Source: Chondrosia reniformis
Taxonomy: Eukaryota > Porifera > Demospongiae > Chondrillida > Chondrillidae
DNA: 64,000 bases
Direction: 5' to 3'
Assembly (NCBI GenBank): GCA_947172415.1
Contig: OX359194.1
Coordinates: 1,116,001-1,180,000, forward strand
Part shown: positions 25,201 through 34,780 of the stretch, one piece after another
How positions within the stretch are numbered: position 1 is the first letter of the stretch
How the letters are laid out: every line of letters starts with the position of its first letter
Position numbers and translations under genes: made by a program
The notes under the pieces: model-generated
Seen by the model: the letters and a program-made list of their open reading frames with translations, nothing else
Told to the model about the DNA's origin: nothing
Database searches by the model: none

Positions 25201-25727
25201 ATGTGTCAGTGATGTTATACATTATTATTATACAGTGATGGTATGGGTCGTACTGGTGTGTTTATTACTGCTATGTCTGAGATTGAGAGAGTCAAATTTG
25301 AAGGAGAAGTTGACATATTTCAGACTGTCAAAGCCATTAGAGTACAAAGACCCAACATGGTCTCCACTGTGGTGAGTTACAAAGAATTGCATACTTGTAT
25401 CACTTCATTCCAAATCCAACTTACTACATTGGATTGATGACACAAGTGGCAGCCATTTTACTTTACCATAACACTATAAATGAGGATTCCATCTTTAACT
25501 GTGTAGAATGTATCTAACGGATGGATTAGATGTTAAGTACTGTAGTCTTTTTAAAGACACTAGTAGTTGTAACTATTGCAGATTGTATTTTGACTGAATT
25601 CCATATTATGTGATGTAACTCTTTGTTGATCTAATCTTCATTTTAGGATCAGTACAACTTGTGCTTTGAGCTCATTCAAGAATATTTACAGTCATTTGAC
25701 ACGTATGCCAATTTCAAAACTGTGTAA
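16138..25727 (+). CDS. Gene B: two-Ig receptor tyrosine phosphatase (complete)
   Basis: Complete RPTP with 24 exons totalling 2859 bases and encoding 952 residues: signal peptide 1-21, Ig1 about 22-117, Ig2 about 118-213, membrane helix about 234-258, juxtamembrane region to about 395, PTP D1 to about 684 and D2 to the end at TAA. The catalytic D1 cysteine is Cys588 and the D2 P-loop cysteine is Cys880. Predicted to act at the plasma membrane, sensing an extracellular ligand and dephosphorylating cytoplasmic phosphotyrosines. It lies tandem with its sister A, 1.3 kb apart. The start was chosen because it begins a hydrophobic leader and its exon ends in phase 1, fitting the Ig exon that follows. 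Confidence 0.9.
16465..17519 (+). CDS. Gene B, Ig domains 1 and 2
   Basis: Exons 16465-16752 and 17232-17519, both 288 bases and phase 1-1. Ig1 has cysteines in VILLCAYRG and GTYSCLGG with tryptophan in SKQWFT. Ig2 has cysteines in VKLECEWTG and AAYTCKIT with tryptophan in DRSWYSD, and is the orthologue-like partner of the gene A Ig exon. One-exon-per-domain structure with symmetric phase allows shuffling. Confidence 0.85.
17640..17727. repeat. Hairpin in the gene B intron
   Basis: Arms containing CTTTTGAAAGGGTCATCTT and AAGATGATCCTTTCAAAAG pair around a loop of about 35 bases, between Ig2 and the membrane exon. Probably a foldback element. Confidence 0.75.
17856..18924 (+). CDS. Gene B, membrane helix and juxtamembrane exons
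   Basis: Exons 17856-17994, 18132-18217, 18279-18371, 18480-18521 and 18841-18924. A Pro- and Ser-rich stalk is followed by a helix of V, L and I residues ending in LGMLLYLK and then by RNDKLHKL. The 42-base exon carries AYDEV and corresponds to the duplicated mini-exon pair of gene A. The donor of that exon is GTGTGG, weaker than the GTATGT donors in A. Phases are continuous. Confidence 0.8.
19041..22590 (+). CDS. Gene B, PTP domain D1 (catalytic)
   Basis: Exons 19041-19141, 19263-19344, 19899-19972, 20303-20339, 20647-20744, 20879-21007, 21652-21812, 22033-22168 and 22441-22590. The motifs are [46 protein letters not shown] and [16 protein letters not shown]. All catalytic residues are present. 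Exon lengths match gene A throughout (101, 82, 74, 37, 98, 129, 161, 136, 150), which argues for recent duplication and correct splice sites. Confidence 0.92.
20164..20290. repeat. Short tandem repeat, about 3 copies
   Basis: AT-rich unit of about 40-55 bases containing TATGTCTATATATT and CTATACATGTCTTATATG, repeated three times directly before D1 exon 20303-20339. Confidence 0.8.
22801..25727 (+). CDS. Gene B, PTP domain D2 (degenerate)
   Basis: Exons 22801-22900, 22980-23050, 23463-23597, 24122-24256, 24792-24940, 25236-25371 and 25647-25727. It keeps [24 protein letters not shown] and the P-loop CDDGMGRTG. The WPD position reads TKDWKADG. It is predicted to be inactive, like D2 of A and D. 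The C-terminal exon ends FKTV and stop, close to the ends of A (FKPV) and D (FKAV). Confidence 0.88.
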
Positions 25728-26407
25728 AACTGCAGTTGTCTCTCTATTTCTACTTTTTCATTTAATGCAGCAGTCTTTGAAATGTTATATATCTTATACA
25801 TGCACAATAACTTATGAAAGATAAGTTTATTGGAGCTATCAGCAACAAAATTGAGCTAGATTGAACGTTTCGACCCGTAGGTCTTCATCAGCAGTAAGAC
25901 CTACGGGTCGAAACGTTCAATCTAGCTCAATTTTGTTGCTGATAGCTCCAATAAACTTATCTTTCATAATGAACGCAACTAAAATTACCCCCTATCATTT
26001 CACAATAACTTATATATTTACATTTATATTGGTTCTTCCTTAAGTACTATATAGTATTTCATTGTTGCATATACATACATAATATGTAAAACATAATAAA
26101 ATTAATGTACATATATACATGCCATCATAATACAGTATACGTACATATTAGTTTTGCATTAAATTTTAGAAGAGAAGCAAAGTACGCTACCAAATAAACT
26201 GATCACGATATATAAGATGAAGTTGGTGTCAACAATTACAAATATCCATAAAATAATGCCAATGGTTTTTAGCAATATAATTTTGCTATATCTCATACCA
26301 TATACGTACATGTACATACCAGGTTGAAGCAATGCAGATACAGATCATGACTGACTGAATAATGTACTGTAATAGTTTTAGTATATAAAGGATCAATGTT
26401 TTCTGTT
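25728..26407. other. Convergent intergenic region between B and E
   Basis: The 3' UTRs of B (+) and E (-) face each other here. The region holds a long foldback at 25812-25969 and otherwise AT-rich sequence with AATAAA-like motifs, including 25950-25955 inside the foldback. No gene is seen. Confidence 0.65.
25812..25969. mobile_element. Foldback element with GGTCGAAACGTTC core
   Basis: Almost perfect palindrome with arms of about 72 bases: TTATGAAAGATAAGTTTATT at the left end, its reverse complement at the right end, and GACCTACGGGTCGAAACGTT near the centre. The same core (GATGAAGACC...GGTCGAAACG) appears in degraded form near 8655, 52060, 52980 and 60530, so this is a family of foldback or MITE elements. 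Confidence 0.85.
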
Positions 26408-26897
26408 TTATTGTCTTCTTCTCTTTGGTGGAATAAGAGGTGGTTTTGTATATGCTGGATTGGGGTGAATATCAATAGCTTTCTCCGTTGTGGCTACTGA
26501 AGAGCCCTTGGGTCGTGAGTAATGTGGACATTCTACTGGCAATTGATACTCCGAGAGGTCATACTCTGAATCAGAGTTTGTAGACTGAACAGTAGAGATT
26601 GGTTGCATATATGGAAAGGGTCTATTTAATGGCTGTTGGTTGCCATCTTCATTCCTACTGCTTGTAGTGGGTCGAGTGCTGTATATTTCCACATAACTGT
26701 CTCTATCTGCCAGACTTGCAGAGTCGTAGATGTGCTGGCTCCTTGTGCTCTGTAGGGTGATTGGTAACCTTGGCAACAGAGGTGGTCTGTGAGTGATGGC
26801 TGTAGTTGGATTGGACTGTCCTGCAGTTGCATGTACTTCACTTTCTCTCATCATTTGAGTAGTCGATTGCAGCATTCTCTTTCTTCTAATACAAAAG
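26408..26897 (-). CDS. Gene E, cytoplasmic tail with tyrosine and proline motifs
   Basis: A 162-residue tail in one exon. Tyrosines sit in HIYDSA, DSYVEIYS, SEYDLSEYQLP and PHYSRP, and there is an NPAY motif (NPAYTKP) of the PTB-binding type. It ends with PPLIPPKRRRQ, which fits a proline-rich SH3-binding site. No enzymatic domain is visible. The motifs suggest an adaptor-docking tail regulated by tyrosine phosphorylation, hence a possible substrate of neighbouring RPTPs (inference only). Confidence 0.65.
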
Positions 26898-27951
26898 CTA
26901 TTTAGCAATAAAAGGTTCTTTAATTAACATTTTAATTATGTAATAAAATTTTACATTCGTAAGTCATACAAATTTTATACTTGTCCTATATAAACTCACC
27001 ATGTTAGGATTGTTGTTAGAAGTGCATTTATTAATACCAAAAATATTGCTCCAAATCCAATTCCCATTCCCATTGCCATTACTGGTAAAATGGAATCCGA
27101 TCTGTGCTTCAACTCTTTGGTAGTGAAATTAGCAGCTATATTAACAGGACAATTTTGTTGGTATATATTCAATCAGAAACAACTTTTAAACATTTTATAG
27201 AGCATTGTACTGTACAAAAATCAGTAATATATAATCTAGGTCTATATATGCTATCATAATATATAGAGTCTTACGAATTCTGATGGATACTTGTGGGATC
27301 ACATCTTTGCTTTTGTCTGATATAGGAATAGTTAGACAGCAGTTGAAAACTTCAGTCTTGTAAGTAGTTCTGTACTGAATTTGAGCCTCATATCTTAGTC
27401 TACATCCACATAAAAGTTTGTACATATTATAATGACTATAATATTATACATTAACCTATATACGTATTATGATATTTGACTGGGGCTAATTAAATTGAAA
27501 AAATCATTTAATAATAATTATTTATTCATTCTTACATATAGTGACAAATTCTTTTTAAACCAAAGAGTGTCTTTGTACATGTTTTATAGCTGTAGCTTCT
27601 TAATAAAGAGTACGACTGACTGGTCGATGCATTGCGGTAACAAGTGCTGCATCTATGTATAAATATACAGTATATTATACATATATAAGGTTGAATATTT
27701 ACTCATGTAGGTGGATATACGTACGTGTACATCTATGCACATGTATATACATATACTATATAATGAATACACATATAGGTATAATACACATTTAAGGCAT
27801 GCATCTCTCACATTTGTTCTCCAGGGGGGCTGGGCTGGGCAGTGGCCAGAGAACAAAGATTGGAAACTATTACTATTATCAGTGATCCAGTTGAAATCCA
27901 TTTAACAAAGTTAAAAGGTATCCTGAGAATTCTTGATTCATAGTAGAACAT
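26408..27951 (-). CDS. Gene E: single-pass membrane protein with EMI-like domain
   Basis: Five exons on the minus strand: 27951-27812, 27652-27536, 27399-27275, 27135-27000 and 26897-26408. They join in continuous phase to 1008 bases, 335 residues plus stop. The N-terminus is basic, then hydrophobic (SLIIVIVSNLCSLATAQ), reading as a signal peptide or anchor. The ectodomain has six spaced cysteines ending in YRTTYKTEVFNCC, which resembles the EMI domain of extracellular matrix proteins (moderate confidence). A membrane helix (GMGIGFGAIFLVLINALL) precedes a basic anchor (CFCIRRKRM). It lies convergent to gene B and downstream of C. The tail exon could instead serve as an alternative C-terminus for C. 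No transcript evidence is available here. Confidence 0.6.
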
Positions 27952-28626
27952 ACTTATTGACTATATAAATTCTTTATTGTCAATTTACCTGAACATGCAG
28001 GATTGAAATCTTTACAATTTAATATTCTTTATGACTTGTACATGTGTGTATACCGGTGTATATATATAAAGCTAGGCTACATATATACAATATCCTTATT
28101 TGTCATACCCCTTTACACAGAAGTAGTCTAAATACGTACCACACCTTATACGTACATACTAATCCGAAAGTATCATGTAATATATCAAAGCTTAAAAAAT
28201 CCCTTTATATATATATAGTAGATAGGGTAGGACCCTTAGGCATGCATTTATATGTCCTCTAATGATAACTAGTTACAGAAGCTATAGCAGTGATCAGCAC
28301 CATATATATATATAATAAATAATACTGTTTTAGTTGCTTTTACTGGATGACTCAGCAATTACATATATAGATAATAAAAATTCTTATGTATATTACGTAT
28401 ATGTAAACATATGTATTACAATGTATATATGTACAAATACATATACATACAGTATGTGATTAACGAATCATTGGACATTACATTACATTCAAACCACCTC
28501 TGTGCAAAGTATTGTCACAACTTATAAAACAACATTAAAATAATAATAAATGCTTGTTTTATTGTATGAAAACCTCTTTATACTAATTCAAACACATGCA
28601 CTTAAACATCATATATGGAGGCCTGG
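27952..28626. other. Spacer between genes E and C
   Basis: AT-rich DNA with several TATATATA runs and TACGTA palindromes. It must contain the 3' UTR of C and the promoter of E. No coding exon or repeat family is recognised. Confidence 0.5.
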
Positions 28627-29081
28627 TTAAATTTCTTCTTTAGTTGAAAGCGCCTTGGGATGTTCTTCAACCTTTTCGTACAAGTTTACTTGGTCATAAG
28701 CAGGATTTCTCTCCATTTTCATAGCTGTTCTCTCATAGCTATTAATACAAGGAGATGATTGATAATTTAACTGTATAATAATAAATTTTCTAAACTAATA
28801 ACAAAGTGTTGTGAACTTTACAGGTATCAGTATATACATAAGTGATATATTAGGAATATGCATATACATATACATATATCATAACAGACAACAAACTAAC
28901 TCTTCATTTTGTTGATCATTTCCCTTCCTTTTCGACCTCCAAGTCAACAGTTTAGTAGTTAAGAGTGTTCCCACTGCTCCTATGACAATGCCAACCACAA
29001 TACCTCCCAATGTACCTCCAAGGGCACAACCAACTACAGCACAATCCTTTGAATCTTCAACCTCCGGAGGAGCAATTATAA
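28627..29081 (-). CDS. Gene C, membrane helix and short NPAY tail
   Basis: The membrane exon encodes a stalk (PPEVEDSKDCAVVG), a Gly- and Val-rich helix (LGGIVVGIVIGAVGTLL) and a basic anchor (WRSKRKG). The last exon encodes the rest of the tail, with DYERTAM, NPAYDQV and NLYEKV, ending EEI and TAA at 28629-28627. The NPAY motif is shared with gene E. Neither exon resembles the membrane region of gene D, so homology with D ends just before here. Confidence 0.75.
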
Positions 29082-32000
29082 CTAAAACAAATTCAAAGAT
29101 TTCACTCTAATCATGATAATACTAATCTCATATTATACGTTATAATGTACATGTCTGTCTATCTGGTTTTGTAGACTTCAACTTGAGAATAAATGTATAC
29201 ATAAAAGTGTAATTCTAAGTTTTGAGTAAAAGAGAAAAATCTGAAATTTGTGGCTAAATTTATATACACCTGCACGACTGACAAAATATGAAAATCTAAT
29301 TACATGCAGCATACCCTCATTACTGAATACTCCCATTTCAAGAGGATTCAAAAATCTGGTTCTAACTTCCACTTGAACAGTGTAACTCTTTGATGTATCA
29401 AGCCCGGTAACGAGAATACTACTCTCTGTAGTGTTAGCATACTTCTCTTCATCAATGTAGACAATGTAGAATGGAAATCCTCTTGCTTCATGTAATGTAA
29501 GAGGTGTCCAAGTGATGATCAGAGTACTACCACTCCACTCTCCTCTGACCATCATCAGAGTTGTACATGTGTTAGGTGAAGGAGCTATAAGAATAATTCA
29601 ATAACAGTAATGAATGTACGTACTTATATATAAACATAAAAAAACATAAAATACAAATACTCTACAAATATATTTATCTCCAACCTAATTCCTGACTAAA
29701 AAATGTTATTTCCTCTGTTTCTCCATATCCTCCATTAGTACTTGCTCTTATTGTAAAGTGATATGGTACACCAGGAACTGTAAACATATGGACGGATATG
29801 TTAAAATATCCTTGCATATAAATATGCGTATGTAATATGTAATATGTGTAAATATGTAAATATATATATAATTCATGATCAATTTATACAATTAAACAAA
29901 AGATAATCTTGATTTCATAAATATTTTCCACCATCCATGGGTATTTATCAAATGTACGTATACATCATAAAATATACATAATGAATGCACTCTATACTAT
30001 ACCTATATGACACTCTTAGTGTATACGTATACTTACCTAAGTCCATTAAGTGGTACTCATTCATGTTTGGTGTGATATTCACATTCAATGTAGTCTCATT
30101 ACCAAGGATACCAAAGGTCACTGTATAACTAGTAATGTTACCAAATGTGTCTTCTTGTTCAGGTGGGCTCCACTTGATAGTCACCATTTTATTATTAATT
30201 GGAATTGCCGTTATATTTTGTACCTTTCCAGGACCTAATATTTAATATAAATTCAAATTATTTTTGTGCATCATATGTAACCCAGATCTGAACAGCATAC
30301 GCATATGTGAGTGCTCCCAGAAAAAGTTGTATTGCAACATAACAATTGCTACAATTGACTTTCCCTAGAAACTTAAAGAGAATGTGTGTACCAAGATTGA
30401 TTCTTTACATGGATTAATTAAAAATATATAGCACTTTGCCATTTTATAAATATATGATTTGAAAAGCATCCTTTTCAATTCTACTGCTAAGTGCTACTTT
30501 ATTCACATACATATGTACATGTCTTCAAACCTCTTACCTATAGGTACGGTAGTGATGATAATAGTAGCATTTGGTCCTGTTCCATTGACAGTCATAGCAC
30601 TAACAGATATATTGTATTCATTACTTTGCATTAGATCAGTTATAGTATAACTGTTCTCTGATCCTTGAAGAATCTGTTCATTAATGTAGCTGGTAGAAGT
30701 AGTGAGTTTGTACTTTACTACATATCCTGTGATTTCTCCATTTCTGTCTCTTTCAGTTGGTGGGTCCCATCTTAGAGTAGTTGAAGTAGATGAAGTGTCA
30801 GCCATGACATTGAGTGGTGGACCACTTGGAACTGAATGAAATGTAAATATATAATTAATTTGTTTATAATAGAATGTTAATAACTCATTGAAATATTTAA
30901 ATATGTAGCATGTAAATGTATAATTCATGATCATTTTATTATAATGTAACAAAATATAAACATCTTGATTTCATAGATATTTCTCACTTGCTGGTATGTT
31001 TTAAAGTTATTCACGTTTGTCTGAAACGTAACCTTACTTGGTAATGAAAAACAAAACACTACTCACCTGCTGAAGGCATTCTTATAGTGTTCATGTTAGA
31101 ATCACAAGAATCTTCTCCATTTGAAGATGTACATTCAACAGTGTAAGTAACATAAGGACTTAAACCATTCACTGTATACTGTAACACTGTACCAGTTTTA
31201 GTCTTTGGAGACAGACCATTCACAGTTGTAGATATAGTACACTTGTAAGTAAGTGAAGAAGATCTAGCTGGTGCAGTGAGTGTGATGATGAGTTGTGTTG
31301 AGGAACTGGCTGACAGTGAAGATACTGAAGGAGCTACAGGTATATATATTGTAAAGAGTGATAAAATATTCAAAACATCATTTAATAGGGCCTGCAATTG
31401 TAGAGGATATAAATACACATACTTATACAAGAACATAAATTATTTCTTCAGGTGTATATACGTACGTATACATATTATTGCTAAAGGTGGGAGTAAAGTA
31501 AATAACCTTTGGGTCTTGTAAACATGCTTCCTGTCACACGTTCTCCGCTTCCTGCCACATTCACTGCCTCTACACTAACTGTGTACTCTGTGTTATCCAT
31601 TAGACCAGTCAAGGTCGTACTGGTAGTACTGAGTGAGGAACTTGCATGTCTCCATCTAAATACACTTTATACGTCACTGACACAGCTCCAGGTCCACCAG
31701 TGTTAGATGGTGCTGTCCAAGTAACCATCAGTTGGTCACATGATCCAGTTGGAGGAGATATCATGAGGCTAGTGGGAGCACCTGGAACAGGATATTGTAT
31801 ATTGCAATAGTCAGTGGCATATATAATACTAATAACTGTGTATGCTTATATGTATTAAGCATTTATGTACGTACGTACGTATGTAGGTAACTTTACACGA
31901 GTATTTAGTTGGATATTTAGTGAATATCCTATATAATGCAGACCATATGCAAAGATGTTTTAATTAATGCATATGTATACATCACTCACCTGCTAGAGTA

Positions 32001-33954
32001 GTAACAAACACTGGTTCACTACCACAACAGTATGGTCCTGTTCCTAAACCAGTTCTTGTAGCAACTATGATACGATATTCAGTACTACTCTGTAAACCAG
32101 TTATATCTCTTTGAGTTGTACCAGCTCCAACTGTCACTGTCACATATGTACTATCTGACATTCCTCTTATCTTATACTGTATTGAGTATCCAGTGATGGG
32201 TAGACCTGTTGGAAGAGTTGGTGCAGTCCAAGATACTCTAATACCTGATAGTGGACTTGCCATTACATTAGTAGGAGCTGAAGCATCACTTGCTGGAAAT
32301 TGGGATAATTATAATTAAATTAACTATGAATTATAGAGCTAAATAATTAATAATTACTAACCTGTAAATGTAGTCTGTGACATTCTTGTACTGTAAGGTC
32401 CTTGTCCACCTGATGAAACAGCTGCTACCCAAATGTAGTACACTCTACCTTGTGTAAGTCCACTCAGTGTAGTTGATGTACCAGCAATTGCTGACATTGT
32501 TGATGCTCCAGATGGTGGTTCTGTTTCAGTACCACTACTTGTTGAATACCTCACAGTGTAGTTTATTCCAGATCCAGGTACTGCAGTCCATGAAACTGTC
32601 AAAGATGGAGATCCACCTGATATACCTCTTTTAACAGTGACACCTTGGACTTGAGGTGGAACTGAGGTATATATAAATGTAGAATGTATACGTAGTTAAG
32701 AAATTCACTCAACCAAATGTGCGCTTATGCACAATGGAGTTTGCTATATATTGTATGCTCACCTGTTGTAACAAAGATAGCTGTATTAATAGTCTGACAA
32801 CAGTATGGTCCTGTTCCTAAACCAGTTCTTGTAGCAACTATAATACGATATTCAGTGCTACTCTGTAAACCAGTTATATCTCCTTGAGTTGTACCAGCTC
32901 CAACTGTCACTGTTACATATGTCAATCCAGATCCTCTTATCTTATACTGTATTGAGTATCCAGTGATGGGTAGACCTGTTGGAAGAGTTGGTGCAGTCCA
33001 AGATACTCTAATACCAACTTGTCCTGATAGTGGACTTGCCAGTACATTAGTAGGAGCTGAAGCATCACTTTCTATGATAGAAGAAAGAAATTAGATAAAC
33101 ATAGATATATGTATTGTGAAAATACTTACACGACAAGGGTATAGAATAGAAAGAAAACATTCCATCTAAATTTAATGATTGATAATTTGAAACTACACTA
33201 TTATGTATTTACCTTCAAATGTAGTCAGTGACATTATTGTACTGTAAGGTCCTCGTCCATCTGATGAAACAGCTACTACCCAAATGTAGTACATTGTACC
33301 TTGTGTAAGTCCACTCAGTGTAGTTAATGTACCAGTGATTTCTGACACTGTTGATGCTCCAGATGGTGGTTCTGTTGTAGTTCCACTACTTGTTGAATAC
33401 GTCACATTGTAGGTTATTCCAGATCCAGATACTGCAGTCCATGAAACTGTCAAAGATGGAGATCCACCTGATACACCTCTTGTAACAGTGACACCTTGGA
33501 CTTGAGGTGGAGGTGGAGGTTGTGTTGGAGATGGCGATGATGATGGAGACAACGTTTGAGATGATGATGTCACTATATATAACATGTGTATAGGTAGATT
33601 ATATTTTAAGCAGCTAACTTATAAAATACCTCTTAAAGCACATAAATGACTGTAGATACGAAGATGGCTGGGATGTTACTATATGATTGGACCGGAGTGG
33701 AGATGGAGGTAATGTTTATAATATACATAGTCGAATTTCATTTGAACACTGATCACCTTTCGTAATTATAACAGTGACACCTTTTACTTGCTCAACTTGA
33801 AATGGTAAAGGTTTATTACAACAACTATAGTGCAATCTAAGTTACAACTTGTGTTTCGTAATCCGAAAGAGGCTACGATGTAACTTACGTACTAACCTCC
33901 GAAAGGCAGTAGATATATAACTACTAAAGAGATAACAATATTTGGATTCTTCAT
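28627..33954 (-). CDS. Gene C: FN3-repeat receptor lacking phosphatase domains
   Basis: Thirteen exons on the minus strand: 33954-33897 (signal peptide), FN3 exons 33572-33213, 33071-32763, 32661-32362, 32292-31990, 31781-31507, 31333-31067, 30831-30538, 30234-30037 plus 29777-29685, and 29584-29315, then the membrane exon 29081-28901 and tail exon 28738-28627. The ectodomain matches gene D exon for exon except that the D exons at 38421 and 39081 have no counterpart. The FN3 exon 31781-31507 has lost one base and its normal acceptor. If it is skipped, the rest joins in frame to 914 residues; if it is included, translation stops after about 500 residues. No PTP exon follows; the next gene downstream is E. 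Confidence 0.78.
29315..33656 (-). repeat. Inverted segmental duplication, left arm
   Basis: Reverse-complement counterpart of 34949-40236. Both exons and introns align; for example the intron after the first FN3 exon is almost identical in the two arms. The arm is shorter than its partner because it lacks two FN3 exons. The arms are separated by about 1.3 kb containing the two first exons and the shared promoter region. Confidence 0.88.
31507..31781 (-). pseudogene. Broken FN3 exon in gene C
   Basis: Length 275, not a multiple of three, whereas the gene D partner (36830-37111) is 282. Two lesions are visible. The acceptor that reads TCCAG in D reads TCCTG here, so the nearest usable AG is 6 bases further in (still in phase). 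One G is missing near 31641, where D reads CAAGGTTCC and C reads CAAGTTCC. The shifted frame reaches TGA at 31611-31609. The exon is symmetric (1-1), so skipping restores the frame. Confidence 0.85.
33897..33954 (-). CDS. Gene C, signal-peptide exon
   Basis: A 58-base exon encoding MKNPNIVISLVVIYLLPFG, with donor AG/GTTAGT in phase 1 as the first FN3 exon requires. It has the same length and phase as the first exon of gene D but a different sequence. Confidence 0.75.
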
Positions 33955-34780
33955 TCTCAAAAATCTCCGCAAAAGGCTTCGCCTCCTATATAATAACCTT
34001 CAACACAACGTCTGAACGCAATTATTTTGATATCTATAGCTATTTCGTCATCTGTTGGCACGTGAGAATAATCTATAAAAGTCAATTCCCTAGAGAAGAA
34101 TAATGCAATTAGCTACATAAGTTTATTCGCAGATTGGTTTCTACTTGTAAGTTAAAAGAGTAACTCTTTAAACTGTAACTTTTGGAACAGTTAGGTAACA
34201 GCATGAGAAAAACTGTCTATATACACGTCCAATTATAGTTGTAGGCTATATGTACCTATATACGTGTTGTGAGTATATATAATATAATCAAGCCAGATTA
34301 TAAACTTACAACTGTAATGTTTAATAGACATATATAGTGACTCATGGGCCCCTGCTTGGCCTTGTGCTCTTTTTTATGTGCATGTGTCACTTAATAAATG
34401 ATAACTAATATATATTATTTATATATAAAGTTACTGCTTCTACTTTCGCCAAATTATGCGTAAACGTACATGAGCCTCTTATCAATTTTAGGAGATTATA
34501 GAAACATCGATGTGAGGATTATGATGTCAAAATACATTTACTATAATGACAACAAGTACTGGTTGATAACAGGTATATATATATATGAGTATGATCATAG
34601 ATATATGACTATAAATTTTATTAAGTATATACATGGATGGCACTCTAAGGATAAAATTGTTATACAATACAATTTATACAATTATAATATGATTCTTTTT
34701 CCTATGTATATATGTATGAAATATGTATCTTCAATAATAAGGCTTGATCATGGATTCCTAGCTATACTTATATTAAATAT
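33955..34780. promoter_or_regulatory. Bidirectional promoter region of C and D
   Basis: An 826-base spacer between the divergent start codons of C and D. It must contain both 5' UTRs and both promoters unless further non-coding exons exist. A TATAAAAG sequence lies near 34075 in the + orientation, far from the D start, so it is not assigned. No coding feature is convincing inside. Confidence 0.5.

Noticed and set aside
34075-34082. TATAAAAG as a core promoter of gene D.
   Set aside because: About 700 bases before the predicted start codon, in an AT-rich region where such octamers occur by chance; no supporting transcript start.
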